Shown one piece after another: positions 36,634-49,189 of a DNA stretch of 64,000 bases; position 1 is the first letter of the stretch; each line of letters opens with the position of its first letter. The translations under genes and the position numbers were made by a program. Source of the DNA: Silurus meridionalis (taxonomy: Eukaryota; Chordata; Actinopteri; Siluriformes; Siluridae); NCBI RefSeq assembly GCF_014805685.1, contig NC_060907.1, forward strand, positions 6,120,992 through 6,184,991. The letters run 5' to 3'. The notes below the pieces were generated by a model, which was not told where the DNA came from, made no database searches, and saw nothing but the letters and a program-made list of their open reading frames with translations.

Positions 36634-36788
36634 AACATACCGATTTATCTCCTTATTAAGAGCCTCTATCTCACTATAAAGTTCTCACACACACACTTTA
36701 GTGATTCTTCACACACTAAACTCACTCGTCTCCTCCAGAGAGAGCCTCTGACTTTTCAGGTAGTACACACTCACCTATCATACACTGC

Positions 36789-36825
<37 letters not shown>

Positions 36826-36990
36826 TCAGCCACTGCTTCCATACATGCTTCCTTCTCACACACACTCCCCACACACTCCTTTCACTCCATCTAGAAGCAG
36901 AATCTCTCGTTAGACTCGTCAGTAGGGGGTGTGGCCTAAATTCTGAAGACAGGGTTTTTCAATTTGCTCAGATTACAATAGAGTTGATCA

Positions 36991-37061
<71 letters not shown>

Positions 37062-37815
37062 TAATTTTTTTTCTTCACCTAAGGCTGGCTCAGATCTAAT
37101 ATGTGAGATATTAAGCTGCATATGCTTTGTGAATAACACTCTGTATAATTAGAACGTAAGCTTCCTCTCGGCTCGGCTTGGCATTTGCAGAGGGTTAGAC
37201 TCTGTGTGAGACCTTTAATCCTGGCAGGCTAAGGTTTCTGTAGCTTCCATTACCAGGCAACAAGGTCAGATGTGGAATTTGGGGAAGGAAACACATCGTT
37301 CGAATACCAGTCTAATTTCTGGTCATGTAACCAGAGAACGGGTTTCCGAGCTGTTCTGACGTCGTAACTCATGTTATCAGAGGTGTTTTCAAATATTTTT
37401 CCTTAAATAGGATTCGATTGAGACTTTTAGGTCTAATATAATCTCTGTGTGTGTGTGTGGTGCACAGGAGCGTGTGCAGGAGCCCGTGTACCACCCCACG
37501 CCCAGTCAGACCCGACTGGCCACGCAGCTGACGGAGGAAGAGCAGGTACGGATCGCTCAGCGCATCGGCCTCATCCAGCACCTCCCTCGTGGCATCTTCA
37601 ACCCGTCCGACAAGAAGATCAAAGAGTCTGTACCAACACAACCTGCACAATCAGCACTATATAAAAAAATACATCAAACCACCACCTTCAACACGTTCCA
37701 CATTCTCACTTACCACCACAACTTTCAGCCCAACCACAACAAGCACAATCTCCACAACCCCCGTGAAAGTAATTAGAATAGATGATTAATGATATCTCTG
37801 TGAAGCACAAGCATG

Positions 37816-37884
<69 letters not shown>

Positions 37885-38083
37885 GTGTGTGTGTGTATTT
37901 TCTTCTCCCAGGTGTGTGATCTGTATGCTGGACTTCGAGTACGGAGACCCGATCCGGTTCCTGCCGTGCATGCACATCTACCACATGGACTGTATCGACG
38001 CTTGGCTCATGCGCTCCTTCACCTGCCCCTCCTGCATGGAGCCGGTGGACGCCGCGTTGCTGTCCTCCTACGAGACCAACTGA
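34813..38083 (+). CDS. rnf11: RING finger protein 11-type E3 ubiquitin ligase
   Basis: Three coding exons: 34813-34911, 37468-37625 and 37912-38083, 142 residues (mammalian RNF11 has 154). The start MGNCLSS keeps Gly2 for myristoylation and Cys4 for palmitoylation, which place RNF11 on endosomal membranes. PPPPYQ near residue 30 is the PPxY motif that binds WW domains of NEDD4-family ligases. Exon 2 encodes [20 protein letters not shown] and [13 protein letters not shown], near-invariant in the family. Exon 3 is the C-terminal RING-H2 domain ([17 protein letters not shown]) ending LLSSYETN. The exon 2 donor is gtctgt after AAAGA, and phase 2 continues into a first base G of exon 3. RNF11 acts with A20/TNFAIP3, ITCH and TAX1BP1 in NF-kB restraint. 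The N-terminus is shorter and more divergent than in mammals; whether this is the a, b or another paralogue is unresolved. Confidence 0.95.
35020..36062 (+). mobile_element. Decayed Tc1-like transposon upstream of rnf11 exon 2
   Basis: The left end tacagtggggaaaataatta at 35018-35037 is typical of a common fish Tc1 subfamily. Internal inverted copies of accagcaagaattctgac (35197-35215, complement 35957-35975) mark the inner direct repeats. The first frame starts [15 protein letters not shown] near 35334 and decays after about 80 codons. The middle of the transposase is shortened. It lies in rnf11 intron 1. Confidence 0.7.
36104..36571 (+). mobile_element. Related Tc1-derived element, second subfamily
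   Basis: The inverted ends are built on ccaaaaatattgggacacct (36109-36128) and its near complement, acccaatacttttggaaata (36548-36567). The interior contains a worn transposase tail, gaacacctttgggatgaatg, as in the 42214 family, so both derive from one autonomous lineage. It lies in rnf11 intron 1. Confidence 0.6.
36571..37055. repeat. CA and TA microsatellites in rnf11 intron 1
   Basis: (CA)n at 36576-36628 and 36792-36822, and (TA)n at 36996-37055. Confidence 0.9.
37817..37881. repeat. (TA)n microsatellite in rnf11 intron 2
   Basis: About 32 TA units, ending 30 bp before the RING exon at 37912. Confidence 0.95.
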
Positions 38084-40960
38084 GCCTCTGAGCCACGCCA
38101 GCACGGGGGAACATGCCAGTCGAGTCAGCCGGAGGGTCACGATGGGGGGAGGGAGGTGTGTGTGTGTGTGTGTGAAAAGAAATGATTTAAATGTTGGTTA
38201 GAGGATATATATATATATATATATAGAAGCTGATCAGACTGGTTTAAGGACGTATATTGGTACACTGGTCAGATCATTACATTCAAACGTGGTCGATGAA
38301 AAGCGATCACGTGCTCAGCCGATTTTTCTTTCCCACCGTGCAGTCCACCCGAGGAAGAATTAGCCTCTGGAGTTCCTCGTGAAGACTGTGCTCGAGCGGC
38401 CGTGAATATCCTGCTGAAGCACAGCTCTCTATAATTAGAGACAAACGGCAGAAGCGAATGTGCCATGTGACATGTCAGTCTAATATATATTGCACTTAGA
38501 TCTGCTTTCTTTTTGTTTTTTTTTGTTTTTTTTTTTTATCCATTTTCCAGGAGCAGCACGGATTCAGGTTTTCCTCAATCCGCTCTAAAGCACCTTGTTA
38601 CACTCTACAGATTAAAAACTACTCAAAATGCGTTATCGTTACGGATTTGTTTAAAAAAAAAAAAGTTTGTACTTTGTATAATATACTTCCTGCGTTTATT
38701 CTCATCCTATAACGTCTTCGATCTGGTGAGAAAACTGTGATATAAAATATCATCGTGCAGTCCTGTTCATTCTATGCCATTCCAATTTTCCCACCCTGAA
38801 ATGAGCTCCACCCACATCTGGAACAGCTCAGCTATTAAAAAAAAATTGTTCAAAACTCGTGAGGTGGAATTGGTTAAGGAAATTAATAAGCGTGTTACTT
38901 ATTTTTTGTTTGTTTGTTTATTGTTATCGCGCAGTTCACCTTACGTGCAGCAGGGGGCGCATGTAAACTTGCACCTTTAACCGAACCGTCATGAAAAACG
39001 TTACATAAATCATGATGTATATAGCACCTTATTGTGTCAGGCGTTGCCAGATTGGGCAAGATCCCCCTTCCAATCAAGTTTACGCCTATTTTTTAAATTT
39101 TTTTAAAGCAAAAAATGTCTTGTTCTTGTTTTTTTTTGTCTCCAGCTTTCCGGTTCGTCCTCGCTGGGGATGTTTGTAGAAAAAATACGCCGTCATGTAC
39201 TTTTGCAGATAAACCTATAAGGCGGCGTAATGTATTACCTAACGATGTACGTTTAGTTACGTCATGGAACTGCTGCTGTTTTCTTCGCTCTCACGTTGCT
39301 ATGTGTCGTTTATTGCGACTCGGAATTTCACATCAGCGAAAAAAAAAAAAAAGTCGCATCTCTACTCTGTAACTTTTTTCTACTATTTTCTGCCTTACAC
39401 ATTACGTACTGTACATGTAGCTCTTAATCCACCTGGCTGTGAACTTTCACCTCATGTTTTTTCACTGTGTGTGTGTGTGTGTGTGTGCTTGAATGTTACA
39501 CTAAGAGAGATGTTTGGATGATACAGTCATCTCTGTGCACCTTTTGAATTTCGAGAGAGCTGAAGCTTTTTAAGACACGTGCGCTCAAAGTTTTGTAGTT
39601 TTCCTTCTACGCTCACGTGTTCAGGCTGAAAGGAATCCGGTTTGTTGGATCTAATCTGTGATTTATATAAGCACTAACATCTACAGGACTTCAACTACAT
39701 ACCACGGATTCACATATTTGATTTACTGCTTTCCTTCTCTGTAATAACAAGGTCTCTATTTTATATCTTCAATATTTTAATCATTATATGTTATTGATCG
39801 CAAGTAAGCAAACATCCTTCTATAGCACCATTGTGATCCTTCATCTCAGACTGAAGAAGCATTGTGTTCAAGATCTGAATCGATTGATCATCTCGTTTAA
39901 CATTTCCTTTAGATATTTTGATTCTGAACATCTCATTCCATATTAAGTCCCCAGTTGCCCTTATAATGACCTCCACTCTTCTGGAAACATAGCAGGAGAT
40001 CTTTCACTCTAACCCCATGTAAAGTATCTTCATGGAGCTGGCTTTGTGCAGGAGCAGCATTGCCATGCTGGAACAGATTTGGCTCTCAAGCGAAGGAAAA
40101 TTGTATGCCACAGCATTCAGACACATAATAAACAATTGTGTGAAGAACCACATACAGCTGGAGAAGTCAGGGGTCCCAATCATTTTTTCCCATATAGTCT
40201 AGATTTGATAAAGTTGTCCCTGGAGGAAACAAAAATTTATTTTGGGGTAAAATCTAGGATTTCTCTGAGATATGCGATTGTTGTGATTTTCGATCAATTG
40301 AGTTGTTGTTTTGTTTTTTTTCCCCCCCTGAGACGTCAGAGTTTAAATTGGTGTTGGAACAACAAATCATTGTTCTCTTGGTTTGTTATGTCTGGAATTG
40401 TATTTTTAAAACTCGAATAATTGTTATCTGTGAAAAAATAATTGGTTCTTCTGAGATCTCAGATACTTTGTCTGTTATGTCAGGGAATATTTGGGTATTT
40501 TTACGATCTCGGATTGACGTCGTCGTTTCAGGAAAATAATGTTGGTCAAGATCTTTAAACGTTGTGATAGTGAACAAGGAAAACGCAATGTTTTCATTCA
40601 GGATTGAATTCGGGATCGTAGACTGTCCGAGCTTTAAGATCTCCGTCTCTGGTAAACGGTATTTAGTTCTCAGATCTCCAAGTGCCATCATGTCGTCTCA
40701 GGATGTTGATTTTTGTCTTTTTTTCTTTCCCCATTTGCTTCTTTTTCGAGATTGTTATCCCGGAGTCGAATTTGGTCATTCAGTAACTTTAAGGTTGTCG
40801 TCCTCTCCATCCGTGTGGTTGTTTAAAGATCTCAGATTGCTGTTTGAGATGATTTAGATCTGAAACATATCAGAAAAATTTGGGTTTTAGTTTCAGATTC
40901 TCAATCCTGGGAAAACCAGAGACCATGTAGATCTTGTAATTAAATAAAGTCATGACCTTG
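38084..40960 (+). other. rnf11: Probable rnf11 3' UTR
   Basis: No further coding exon follows the stop at 38081-38083. The sequence is T-rich with a GT tract (38157-38174), a TA tract (38203-38224) and a possible poly(A) signal aattaaataaag near 40940. A divergent Tc1-derived repeat lies at about 39935-40180. RNF11 transcripts in mammals carry long 3' UTRs, which fits. Confidence 0.35.
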
Positions 40961-41559
40961 TTAGTGCTGGAGAAGTGAGTAAGTAAAACGTGAATCTATT
41001 AGGGCTTGTAATAGTAAAGTGTTGATCGAACGATTAAGAAATTGTCTGGTTGTAAAGCCGATTATGTTTCGAAATGTAGCTCTAATATCGACTTTTCTTT
41101 TTCTTTTCTTTTTTTCAATAGAAAATAGTGACCTAATGAACTTGTGTGAAGTACAATCATCTTAGTTTTTTTTTCTTGAACTGGATACATGACATGGTTT
41201 GATGCCAAGTTTGCTTCAGTAATATGTAGTACTGAATCTGGGCTGCTAGGGTGTGTGTGTGTGTGTGTGTGTGTTTGTAAACATGAGGATGATGAATGAT
41301 GATGATGAATATAAAAGTAAATAAATTGCAATTCTTCCACAAATCCAAGTTTTAGTTATAGTTGGTGTGTGTTTTATTTTTTTGTGTTTTTTGTTTTTAT
41401 TAAATAATAAAATATACGTTTATATTATATATTCGTTAAGAAATTATACAAATATACGTATAACGTATAAAAATATACTATAAGATTATATAATAATAAT
41501 CTAAATGATCAAAGTTTCTGGAATATTCTCGCCCACTGCGGTTTTAAACCACTTGGTCC
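40961..41559. other. Intergenic DNA between rnf11 and get3
   Basis: AT-rich, with a short GT tract at 41251-41273 and no exon-like sequence. Confidence 0.5.
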
Positions 41560-41874
41560 GCTCCTAAAGGCTTGAGTCATGAGTTCCATCCCAAATTGTT
41601 CTCGCAGCGCGCGCAAGTGCACTAGGTAGGATGCGAAAGCTGGTACGTTAAACACTGTGTAGTGTACATGAGTAGGGACTCGAAATCTATTTTAAATGCA
41701 GCCATCGAATTTGCGTCCTTCGGCAACTGCGCTGTATTAGTCGCCATGTTGGATCTAATATTTCCTTACCGGACACCTTTCCGGTTTGAACTGAGGTTGA
41801 GCCGGAATGGCGTCGTTTGCCCTGAAGACTGTTAGATACGCGGTTGCTTTGGTTGGTTCCAGACAGTTTTCAAG
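41560..41874 (+). promoter_or_regulatory. get3: get3 promoter and 5' UTR
   Basis: A GC-richer stretch precedes the start codon, with gcgcgcgc at 41607-41614, a YY1-type site gccatgttgg near 41743, and ETS-like ccgga/ttccgg elements (41769-41806). No TATA box is seen at a sensible distance. This is the usual look of a housekeeping promoter. Confidence 0.45.
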
Positions 41875-41920
41875 ATGGCAGCTTCGTTGGAAGACGAATT
41901 TGAAGATGCACCTGATGTAG
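41807..41920 (+). CDS. Overlapping upstream ORF in get3 leader
   Basis: An ATG in the context GGAATGGCG opens 68 nt before the get3 start, in another frame. It runs 37 codons and stops at 41918-41920, inside get3 exon 1. The peptide begins [20 protein letters not shown], basic and amphipathic. If the transcript begins upstream of 41807, ribosomes would meet this start first, so it could lower get3 translation. If transcription begins between 41809 and 41874, it is irrelevant. Confidence 0.4.
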   Translation: MASFALKTVRYAVALVGSRQFSRWQLRWKTNLKMHLM

Positions 41921-42958
41921 AGCCTTTAGAGCCGACGTTAAAAAATATAATAGAGCAAAAATCTCTGAAATGGATTTTTGTAGGTGGAAAAGGCGGCGTT
42001 GGGAAAACGACATGCAGGTAAAATTTAGCCTGAAGCTAATGTTTGCGATAAAGCTAACCGGCTAACGAAGTTAGCTACCAAACCGCTTTAATGTCTAGCT
42101 GTCAGTATTGAAGCTAGCGAGCTAGCATATATGTTCAAGCATTTATTATGAATTAAGTATTGTTTTTATAATTCATAAATAAATGTCACTAGCTTTACTA
42201 AATGTTATTAAAGCTACACTATATGGACAAAAGGAACATATCAGGACACTTGACTTTCCAGCCATACTGTATGTGGTTCTTCAATCTCTTCCTCCAAACT
42301 TGGAGGTAAACAATTATTTCATGTTGTTTCACGTTGTGACATGACATTTTCCCTTTACTTGAACGATGAGATCCAAACCTGTTCCAGTATGACACAAAGC
42401 CAGCTCCATGAAGATGTGCTTTACATGGGTTGGAGTGGAAGATCTCCAGCTATAGATCTCCAACACTATTGAACATCTTTGGGATGAATGTGAACACTGA
42501 CTGCATGCCAGGATCCACCTCACCTCACCTACACCAGTACCTGACTTTACTTAAAACCCTTGTTAACGAGCACAAATCTCCACAAAGTCTCATGGAAGAG
42601 CATAATAATGGGGAATAAATGTGGAGTGTGCGCAATTCTATGGTCAGGTGTCCACAAACTTTTGTCCATATGTGTATGCATGAGTATACATATATACGTT
42701 TTAAGGAATTTGTGTCTTTCGTTGGCTTTGTGAGCGGAGTTCTGTTACATGTTTATTTATAGTATTGACAGTAATAGCTTTCTCTCCCCGTCCTGTTCTG
42801 CAGCTGCAGCCTGGCGGTCCAACTGTCCACAGTGAGGGAGAGCGTCCTCATCATCTCCACCGACCCGGCACACAACATCTCCGATGCCTTCGACCAGAAG
42901 TTCTCCAAGGTCCCCACCAAAGTGAAGGGCTACGATAACCTCTTCGCTATGGTCAGCG

Positions 42959-43004
<46 letters not shown>

Positions 43005-44584
43005 GTACAAATCTTTTTGTTCGGTATCTGACCAGGCTTTGTCTTTTTAGAAGGCATAATTCTTGCTTCAAAATTTTCTCACTGATAGTTATTACTGTGT
43101 TTAGGTCGCAGGCGCAGTTTGTCACCGATTTGTGAATTTCTGTCCATCTTTAGTCAAGTCAAGTTTATTTCTATAGCGCTTTTCACAACAGACATTGTCT
43201 CAAAGCAGCTTTACAGAAATCAACAGTTTAGGTAAATGATGTGTATTTATCCCTGATGAGTAGCTGTGACGACTGTGGGAGGAAAAACTCCCTTAGATGT
43301 TATGAGGAAGAAACCTTGAGAGGAACCAGACTCAAAAGGGCAACCATCCTCATTTAGGTGACATCAAGAGTGTGATTATAGTCTTTAAAACAATACAGAA
43401 CACTGGAGAGAGAGAACTAACATGAGTACTGGAGTATAAGAATATGAGTGATGATCTTTCTACAGTTTTATACAGTCATTGTGGTTATAAAACCAGGAGC
43501 TACTGAGCATAAAATATCTCAACATTTGTGATCATCACAAATGTAACACCAGCTTCTCCACGCCAGAGCCTTTAAACACTCAAAGAGGTCCAATATCCAA
43601 ACTCTACATGAAGTGGGATCTAATTGGCACTGAAACGTCTCTAGATGTTCAGGATGTTTTTGTGTTTGGCATCTACTTCTTTAAAAGTCCACAATCTTCA
43701 GAAGGTGGGAGGTGACTGGAGCTGGCCAAACCTCAGGGTGTCTCGGGATGGGCAGAGAAAGAGAAGCAGTGGAGAGAAATTAGTGTAGCTGCTGTTCATG
43801 ATATTAACAGCACAAGTTGATAATGTGCATGTGATCAGATGTTCTGGAGCACAAGGTTATGATATGTGATGTGTGTTATGTGTAGGCTTTGCTAAAAAGA
43901 TATGTTTTTAATCTGCACTTAAACTGGGTGAGTGTGTCTGAGCCCCGAACACCGTCAGGAAGACTATTCCAGAGTTTAGGAGCTAAATGTGAAAATGATC
44001 TACCGCCTTTAGTGGACTTTGCTATTCTAGGAACTACTAGAAGTCCAGAGTTTTGAGATCTCAGGGAGCATGACGGATTGTAGCGTGTTAGAAGACTGGA
44101 GAGATACATGAGAGATAAACAATTTAGTGTTTTGTAAGTAAGTATCAGACTTTACTTCTGAGAGACTCTTTAAGATCCTCTTTTACTACCCGTTAAGATA
44201 CTTTTATATACCGAGCTGTTGCTAATTAACCTAATGAGTTGCAACATGTGAAAATCACTCCACTGTTTGTTTTTAACACCTACTTTCCTGCAATTTTTTT
44301 TTTTTTTTTTAAAGATGTGTTGCGGCCATCAAAGTCACAAGTAGTTTTTCCTCATTTGATATGTTTTCTGTGTTCTGTTGTGAGTAACATATGGGTTTAT
44401 TGGATTTGCATTCTGGATTTATTTATATTATACTCAGCATCCCAACTTTTTTTTTTTTTTACACAGTTCAGGCATAACATTATGAGCAGTGAAGTGAATA
44501 ACTCTGATTATCTCTGATTTTATATATATAATATTTTTTCTCAAAGTATAACTGTAAACACTGTACATCTTAAATATGTGTATT

Positions 44585-44639
<55 letters not shown>

Positions 44640-47285
44640 GCAGGAGATTGACCCGAGTTTGGGTGTGGCTGAGCTTCCGGATGAGTTTTTTGAAGAGGAC
44701 AACATGCTGAGTATGGGCAAGAAGATGATGCAGGAGGCCATGAGCGCCTTCCCTGGCATCGACGAAGCCATGAGCTATGCCGAGGTTATGAGGTCCGACA
44801 CGCATCCTGCGTCCATCTAATACATACATCGACAGCATTGTTTTTCTAACATTCTTTACATCAGCTCTGTCAGCAAAAACTCTGTCTGGCTTCAGTTTCA
44901 AACAGTTGAACATTGAGTAAGCAGGTCTGAATAGAAACATGGATGGAATGAAGGTCACGGGACAGAAAAATAAAAAAAAATTGTTAATCGGGAGATGTTA
45001 TTCATAAAATGAGCCTAATCACTGAATTCGATTATTTCTCTTTCTAATGATCGGGATATTGTTGACCACTTATTTATCTAAACCGATTATATTATCTACC
45101 CAACCAAATGTGTTTTATTATGTATACTTAAACGAAATTCAAAATACAAAAGTCAACTTATCTTTAGGAAATAATATATATGGGAGTTTGCCTAAGTGCC
45201 AACAGGTGGCGCCATGGTCAGCTGTCTGAGATTACTCCGTCTAACTCGCTTTACTTTTACTTTATTGCTGTCGTTCTCTCACTTTGCTGCAGGTTAGTTA
45301 AAGGGATGAACTTCTCCGTGGTGGTGTTCGACACGGCTCCTACAGGCCACACGCTACGCCTGCTCAACTTCCCCACCATCGTAGAGCGCGGCCTGGGCCG
45401 CCTCATGCAGATCAAGAACCAGATCAGCCCCTTCATTTCTCAGGTCTGCAGCAGTGCATGCTGGGAAGTTCAAATGTGATGAAAGAAATGCGGTTTGAAC
45501 CTCCAATTCCTATTTACTTCCTTTTTGCTCATTTAATAACCTCCACTCTTCTGGGATCAGATCCACTAGATTTAGATTCATTCTTTACTCTACTCCAATG
45601 ACATCCTATGAAATGAAATCATAGCGCATAAAGGAAATGTCCAGGGAATTTCTCATTAGATCACCATCATGAGTGCAGATCCGTTTACTCTCAATACCCT
45701 GAACATTTCTCTCACCTTTAATGATAAACCTCATTATTCTGTAGTAGGGGGTACAAACTTTTTAACCGCATGCTTTTTGGGAATTATAGTATAATCAGAG
45801 TTGTTTTGATTCGATTTTGTTCCTCTGTTTGTAGATGTGTAACATGCTGGGGCTGGGAGATATGAACGCCGATCAGCTGGCCTCCAAACTGGAGGAGACG
45901 CTTCCTGTGATCCGCTCCGTCAGCGAGCAGTTTAAAGACCCGGTGAGTCCCAGAACATACCGAAGAACCTTTTATACTGAGAACCTGCTCTCTGTGCTTG
46001 GCTAGATGGACTCAGTAACACACACACACACACGGTTTCATTCACTGAGGTGTAAAAAGTTTCCTTTTTACATGAAACTTCAAGTGCAGCAACATTGATG
46101 CACTGAAGAACAATCAAAAATTAATTTACAGAACGAAATTAGGACAAAATATAAATATTTAAATCCTGTGTCACTAACGGATCATGGAAAGTGAAATCTG
46201 TCACGGTGGTGACATTAAAGCTATTTATTAAAAGCGTCTTTCTTTTTTATTTACAGCATCATCATAGCAGGCTGTATATTAACTTATTGGGAGAAAACCA
46301 GTAGTTCTATGTAAGATCAGACATTGAGCACCCCCATATAACTAAAATGGTACGATCCTCGTTTCATAGCACCTCCGCGAAGATTCGACTGTGAGACTGG
46401 AAGTCGAATCCGAGCTCTAACCCGTCTGGTTCTTCCTTTCTGTACGGAAACAGGAGCAGACGACGTTCATCTGCGTGTGCATCGCCGAGTTCCTGTCCCT
46501 GTACGAGACGGAGCGGCTGATCCAGGAGCTGGCCAAGTGTCGCATCGACACGCACAACATCATCGTCAACCAGCTGGTGTTCCCCGACACCGAGAGACCC
46601 TGCAAGATGTGCGAGGCCAGGCACAAGATCCAGTCCAAGTACCTGGACCAGGTGAGTGTGATACAGTATAGTTACTCAATCATAGGTGAGGGTATTGCAG
46701 ATGAGCTACTGCACTTCCGTACTGTACACGTCATGTTTATCTACGCTGAAGCTTTGGAAGAAATAGTTTTGTGTTGGATTCATTCATTACTTACCAAAGC
46801 CCTCACAGAAGGAGCAGAGACGCAAAGACTTTTCTTATCGAGCTACACTGTTCCTTTATTGGAGCACCTCTGATAGACCACTGCAGACCAGGAACATCCC
46901 ACAATTCGAAGTGAGGTTTTGGAGATGCTCTCACCCAAACGTCTAAACGTCACAATTTGTCAAACTCGCTCAAATCCTTACGCTCGCCCATTTTCCTGCT
47001 TCTAACATCAACTTTAAGGAGAAAATGTTCACTTGCTGCCTAATAAATACTCCACCCACTACCAGGTGCCATGATGAAGAGATCATCAGTGTTCTTCACT
47101 TCCCTTAATGTAACACACAATGTGTGTGCGTGTGTGTGTGTGTGTGTGTTTTCTTTCAGATGGAGGACCTGTATGAAGATTTCCACATAGTCAAACTGCC
47201 TCTACTGCCACATGAGGTACGAGGAGCGGACAAAGTCAACACATTTTCCAAACTGCTCCTGGAACCGTATAATCCCCCCAAGTGA
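41875..47285 (+). CDS. get3: GET3/ASNA1 tail-anchored protein targeting ATPase
   Basis: Complete in seven exons: 41875-42017, 42804-42951, 44644-44792, 45293-45443, 45835-45942, 46454-46651 and 47160-47285; 340 residues (human 348). All joins keep frame. The cytosolic dimeric ATPase receives tail-anchored proteins and delivers them to the GET1/CAMLG receptor at the ER. Visible motifs are the deviant P-loop [12 protein letters not shown] (residues 37-48), switch [13 protein letters not shown], the helix segment [10 protein letters not shown], switch [14 protein letters not shown], the Met-rich client-binding region around [11 protein letters not shown], and the zinc-binding CxxC at residues 283 and 286 that holds the dimer. 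Protein conservation is very high and only the first 10 residues differ notably from mammals. The acceptor of exon 3 uses a (CT)n microsatellite (44589-44637) as its pyrimidine tract. Exon 2 ends in an unremarkable donor, gtcagc. Confidence 0.97.
42214..42675 (+). mobile_element. Tc1-derived non-autonomous element (about 460 bp)
   Basis: Inverted ends acactatatggacaaaagg and caaacttttgtccatatgtg. The interior retains a worn transposase tail (caacactattgaacatcttt gggatgaatg, about 42460-42490). It is the most complete of at least five related copies here, in get3 intron 1. Confidence 0.65.
43148..44165 (-). mobile_element. 3' end of a second LINE type (L2/Rex-like) in get3 intron 2
   Basis: The minus strand encodes [35 protein letters not shown] and [15 protein letters not shown] (44109-43876), the familiar C-terminus of fish L2/Rex-type reverse transcriptases. 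It then has a 3' UTR ending gcgctatagaaataaacttg and an acttg-repeat tail at 43148-43165. The 5' part is truncated. It is antisense to get3. Confidence 0.65.
44589..44637. repeat. get3: (CT)n microsatellite at the get3 exon 3 acceptor
   Basis: About 24 CT units followed by atgcag and exon 3, so the repeat itself is the polypyrimidine tract. A related CT tract lies at 42958-43000 just after exon 2. Confidence 0.95.
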
Positions 47286-47308
47286 CTTACCTTCTACTAA
47301 ACACACAC

Positions 47309-47350
<42 letters not shown>

Positions 47351-47558
47351 CCTTCCATTGCAGTCTCAACAACATCTTCATCCACATGCTCGTCATCATC
47401 TAATCTGGAAAGCTTCATAGTGATAAAGGCTCACAACATTATACACACACACACACCTCTGTCTGTATGAACGTTTCTCTCTGTCTTTCCATCTTTCTCT
47501 CTTTTTCTCGCTGCCTGATTTCTGATACAGAGGTTGTTTATTTTACTCCCAGCCATTC

Positions 47559-47599
<41 letters not shown>

Positions 47600-48136
47600 T
47601 CTCTGTTACATAACATCGAATGGTTATTTCATCGTGTGATGGTGACTTGTGTGTAAAAGGGCATAAAAACATCTTGAAAGACGATAAAAAGAATGTCGTC
47701 TGATCCGTGAGTGCGAATTGATTGCGCCCCGAGCGAGTTACTGTACATCTCATCGCACATCTGCTTTACCGTTAACATCTGTGCAAAGCTTGTGTGTTAC
47801 TTTCTGGGTTTTGTTTTCAGTTTTCTCTCAGTAATTGTTTGTAATTTTTTTGTGTACAAACTGTATAATGGTGACGGATGAACAGTTCTCCAGAGAATCG
47901 CTGACTGTGTCTGTTCAGCCTCATTTGGGTTCAGCAGGATGTTTCTCTGATTCCCAATAAGGCACATAGTAAAGAGAAATGTTTTACCTTCTTTCTCTCT
48001 ATCTCTCTCTTCTCTTCCTCCCCTCCTCTTCTTTCTCACTTTTTCTCTTTTTTCCTGCACTTCCTCCTTCTCTCCCCCTTTCTTTCTCTCACTCCCTATC
48101 TTCTTTCCTATTTTACCTCCGCTCCGTTGTTTTCTT

Positions 48137-48173
<37 letters not shown>

Positions 48174-49140
48174 ACTGCTCCCCTCTTTCTTCCTTTCTTT
48201 CTCTTTTCTCTATTTCTTTTTTCACTTTCAACAAATACAACCGTTTACTGTGTATTTGATTGAGTGTTAATAATTACACAAAAAAAATGAGTGTTCATAA
48301 GATTAGAACAGTATGAGTAACAGGAAATTACAGTTATTTGTTCATTCAGTGTTTTCTTTTTTTTTATTCCCCCTAAACATTTAATATTTACTTAATACTA
48401 ATATCTAATATTCCTCTTTCAAGTCATTTAACTGAAGTACAACAAGAGAACATGAGCTCGTATTTTTCCTCACCTTCCCACAAAACACTTTGGAAATTAT
48501 ATCCATCATAATATTATAATCATCTTCGGTTCACTGACAGTTTTATAGCCAAGAGATTTGTTAATATCAATTAAAAAAAAAAGTGAATTAAATTTCCAAA
48601 AAAAAAAAAAACCCTGAAACATAACCGGTTAATGTTATTGTGTCATAAAACATAATAGCCACTCACATTACAGTATGCAAAAAATGGCTCTGGTTAAAGC
48701 ACTGATCGATCAGGCAAAAGAACGGAAATGTATATAAAATATAGCACTTTTAGTAAACATGCTGTAAAAAAAAAAAAAATGGAACTGATTTCGCCTGTAT
48801 AAAACCCACCATGTCTAAAGCACAAGCACTGCTACATCAGCAAAAGAGGTTTGGGAGATTATAATAAAAATGTTTACTGGCTTCCAAAATATTCGAAGTG
48901 ACTGGAACAGCAGAGGCCATCTTTCATCCTGTGATCATAATCTGTACAAACAAGAAACCCTGCGGTGTCGACACAGTACACTGCATCAAGAGGGTAAGTG
49001 AGCGTGAAGTCATTTAAAAAAAAAAAAAGGAAATCTCAAAGCTCCAAATAGTACTTGTTATTCTTCGGGTGGACTTGATAAACAGAAATAATGAGCTTTT
49101 TTCTTCAATTGTTTACCTACATAATATCACTGCGTCACAA
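47286..49140. other. get3 3' UTR and intergenic DNA
   Basis: (CA)n at 47301-47349, (ATT)n at 47563-47597 and pyrimidine-rich CT/CTT sequence at 47990-48220. No exon is supported. The get3 poly(A) site could not be fixed. Confidence 0.6.
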
Positions 49141-49189
49141 TAGTATAGAGTGTTATAATAGGTTAAGACATTGGTGGGCAGTTTGGGGT

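Noticed and set aside
42757..43125. Minus-strand frame over get3 exon 2
   Set aside because: Antisense shadow of a GC-rich exon joined to a GA-repeat translation.
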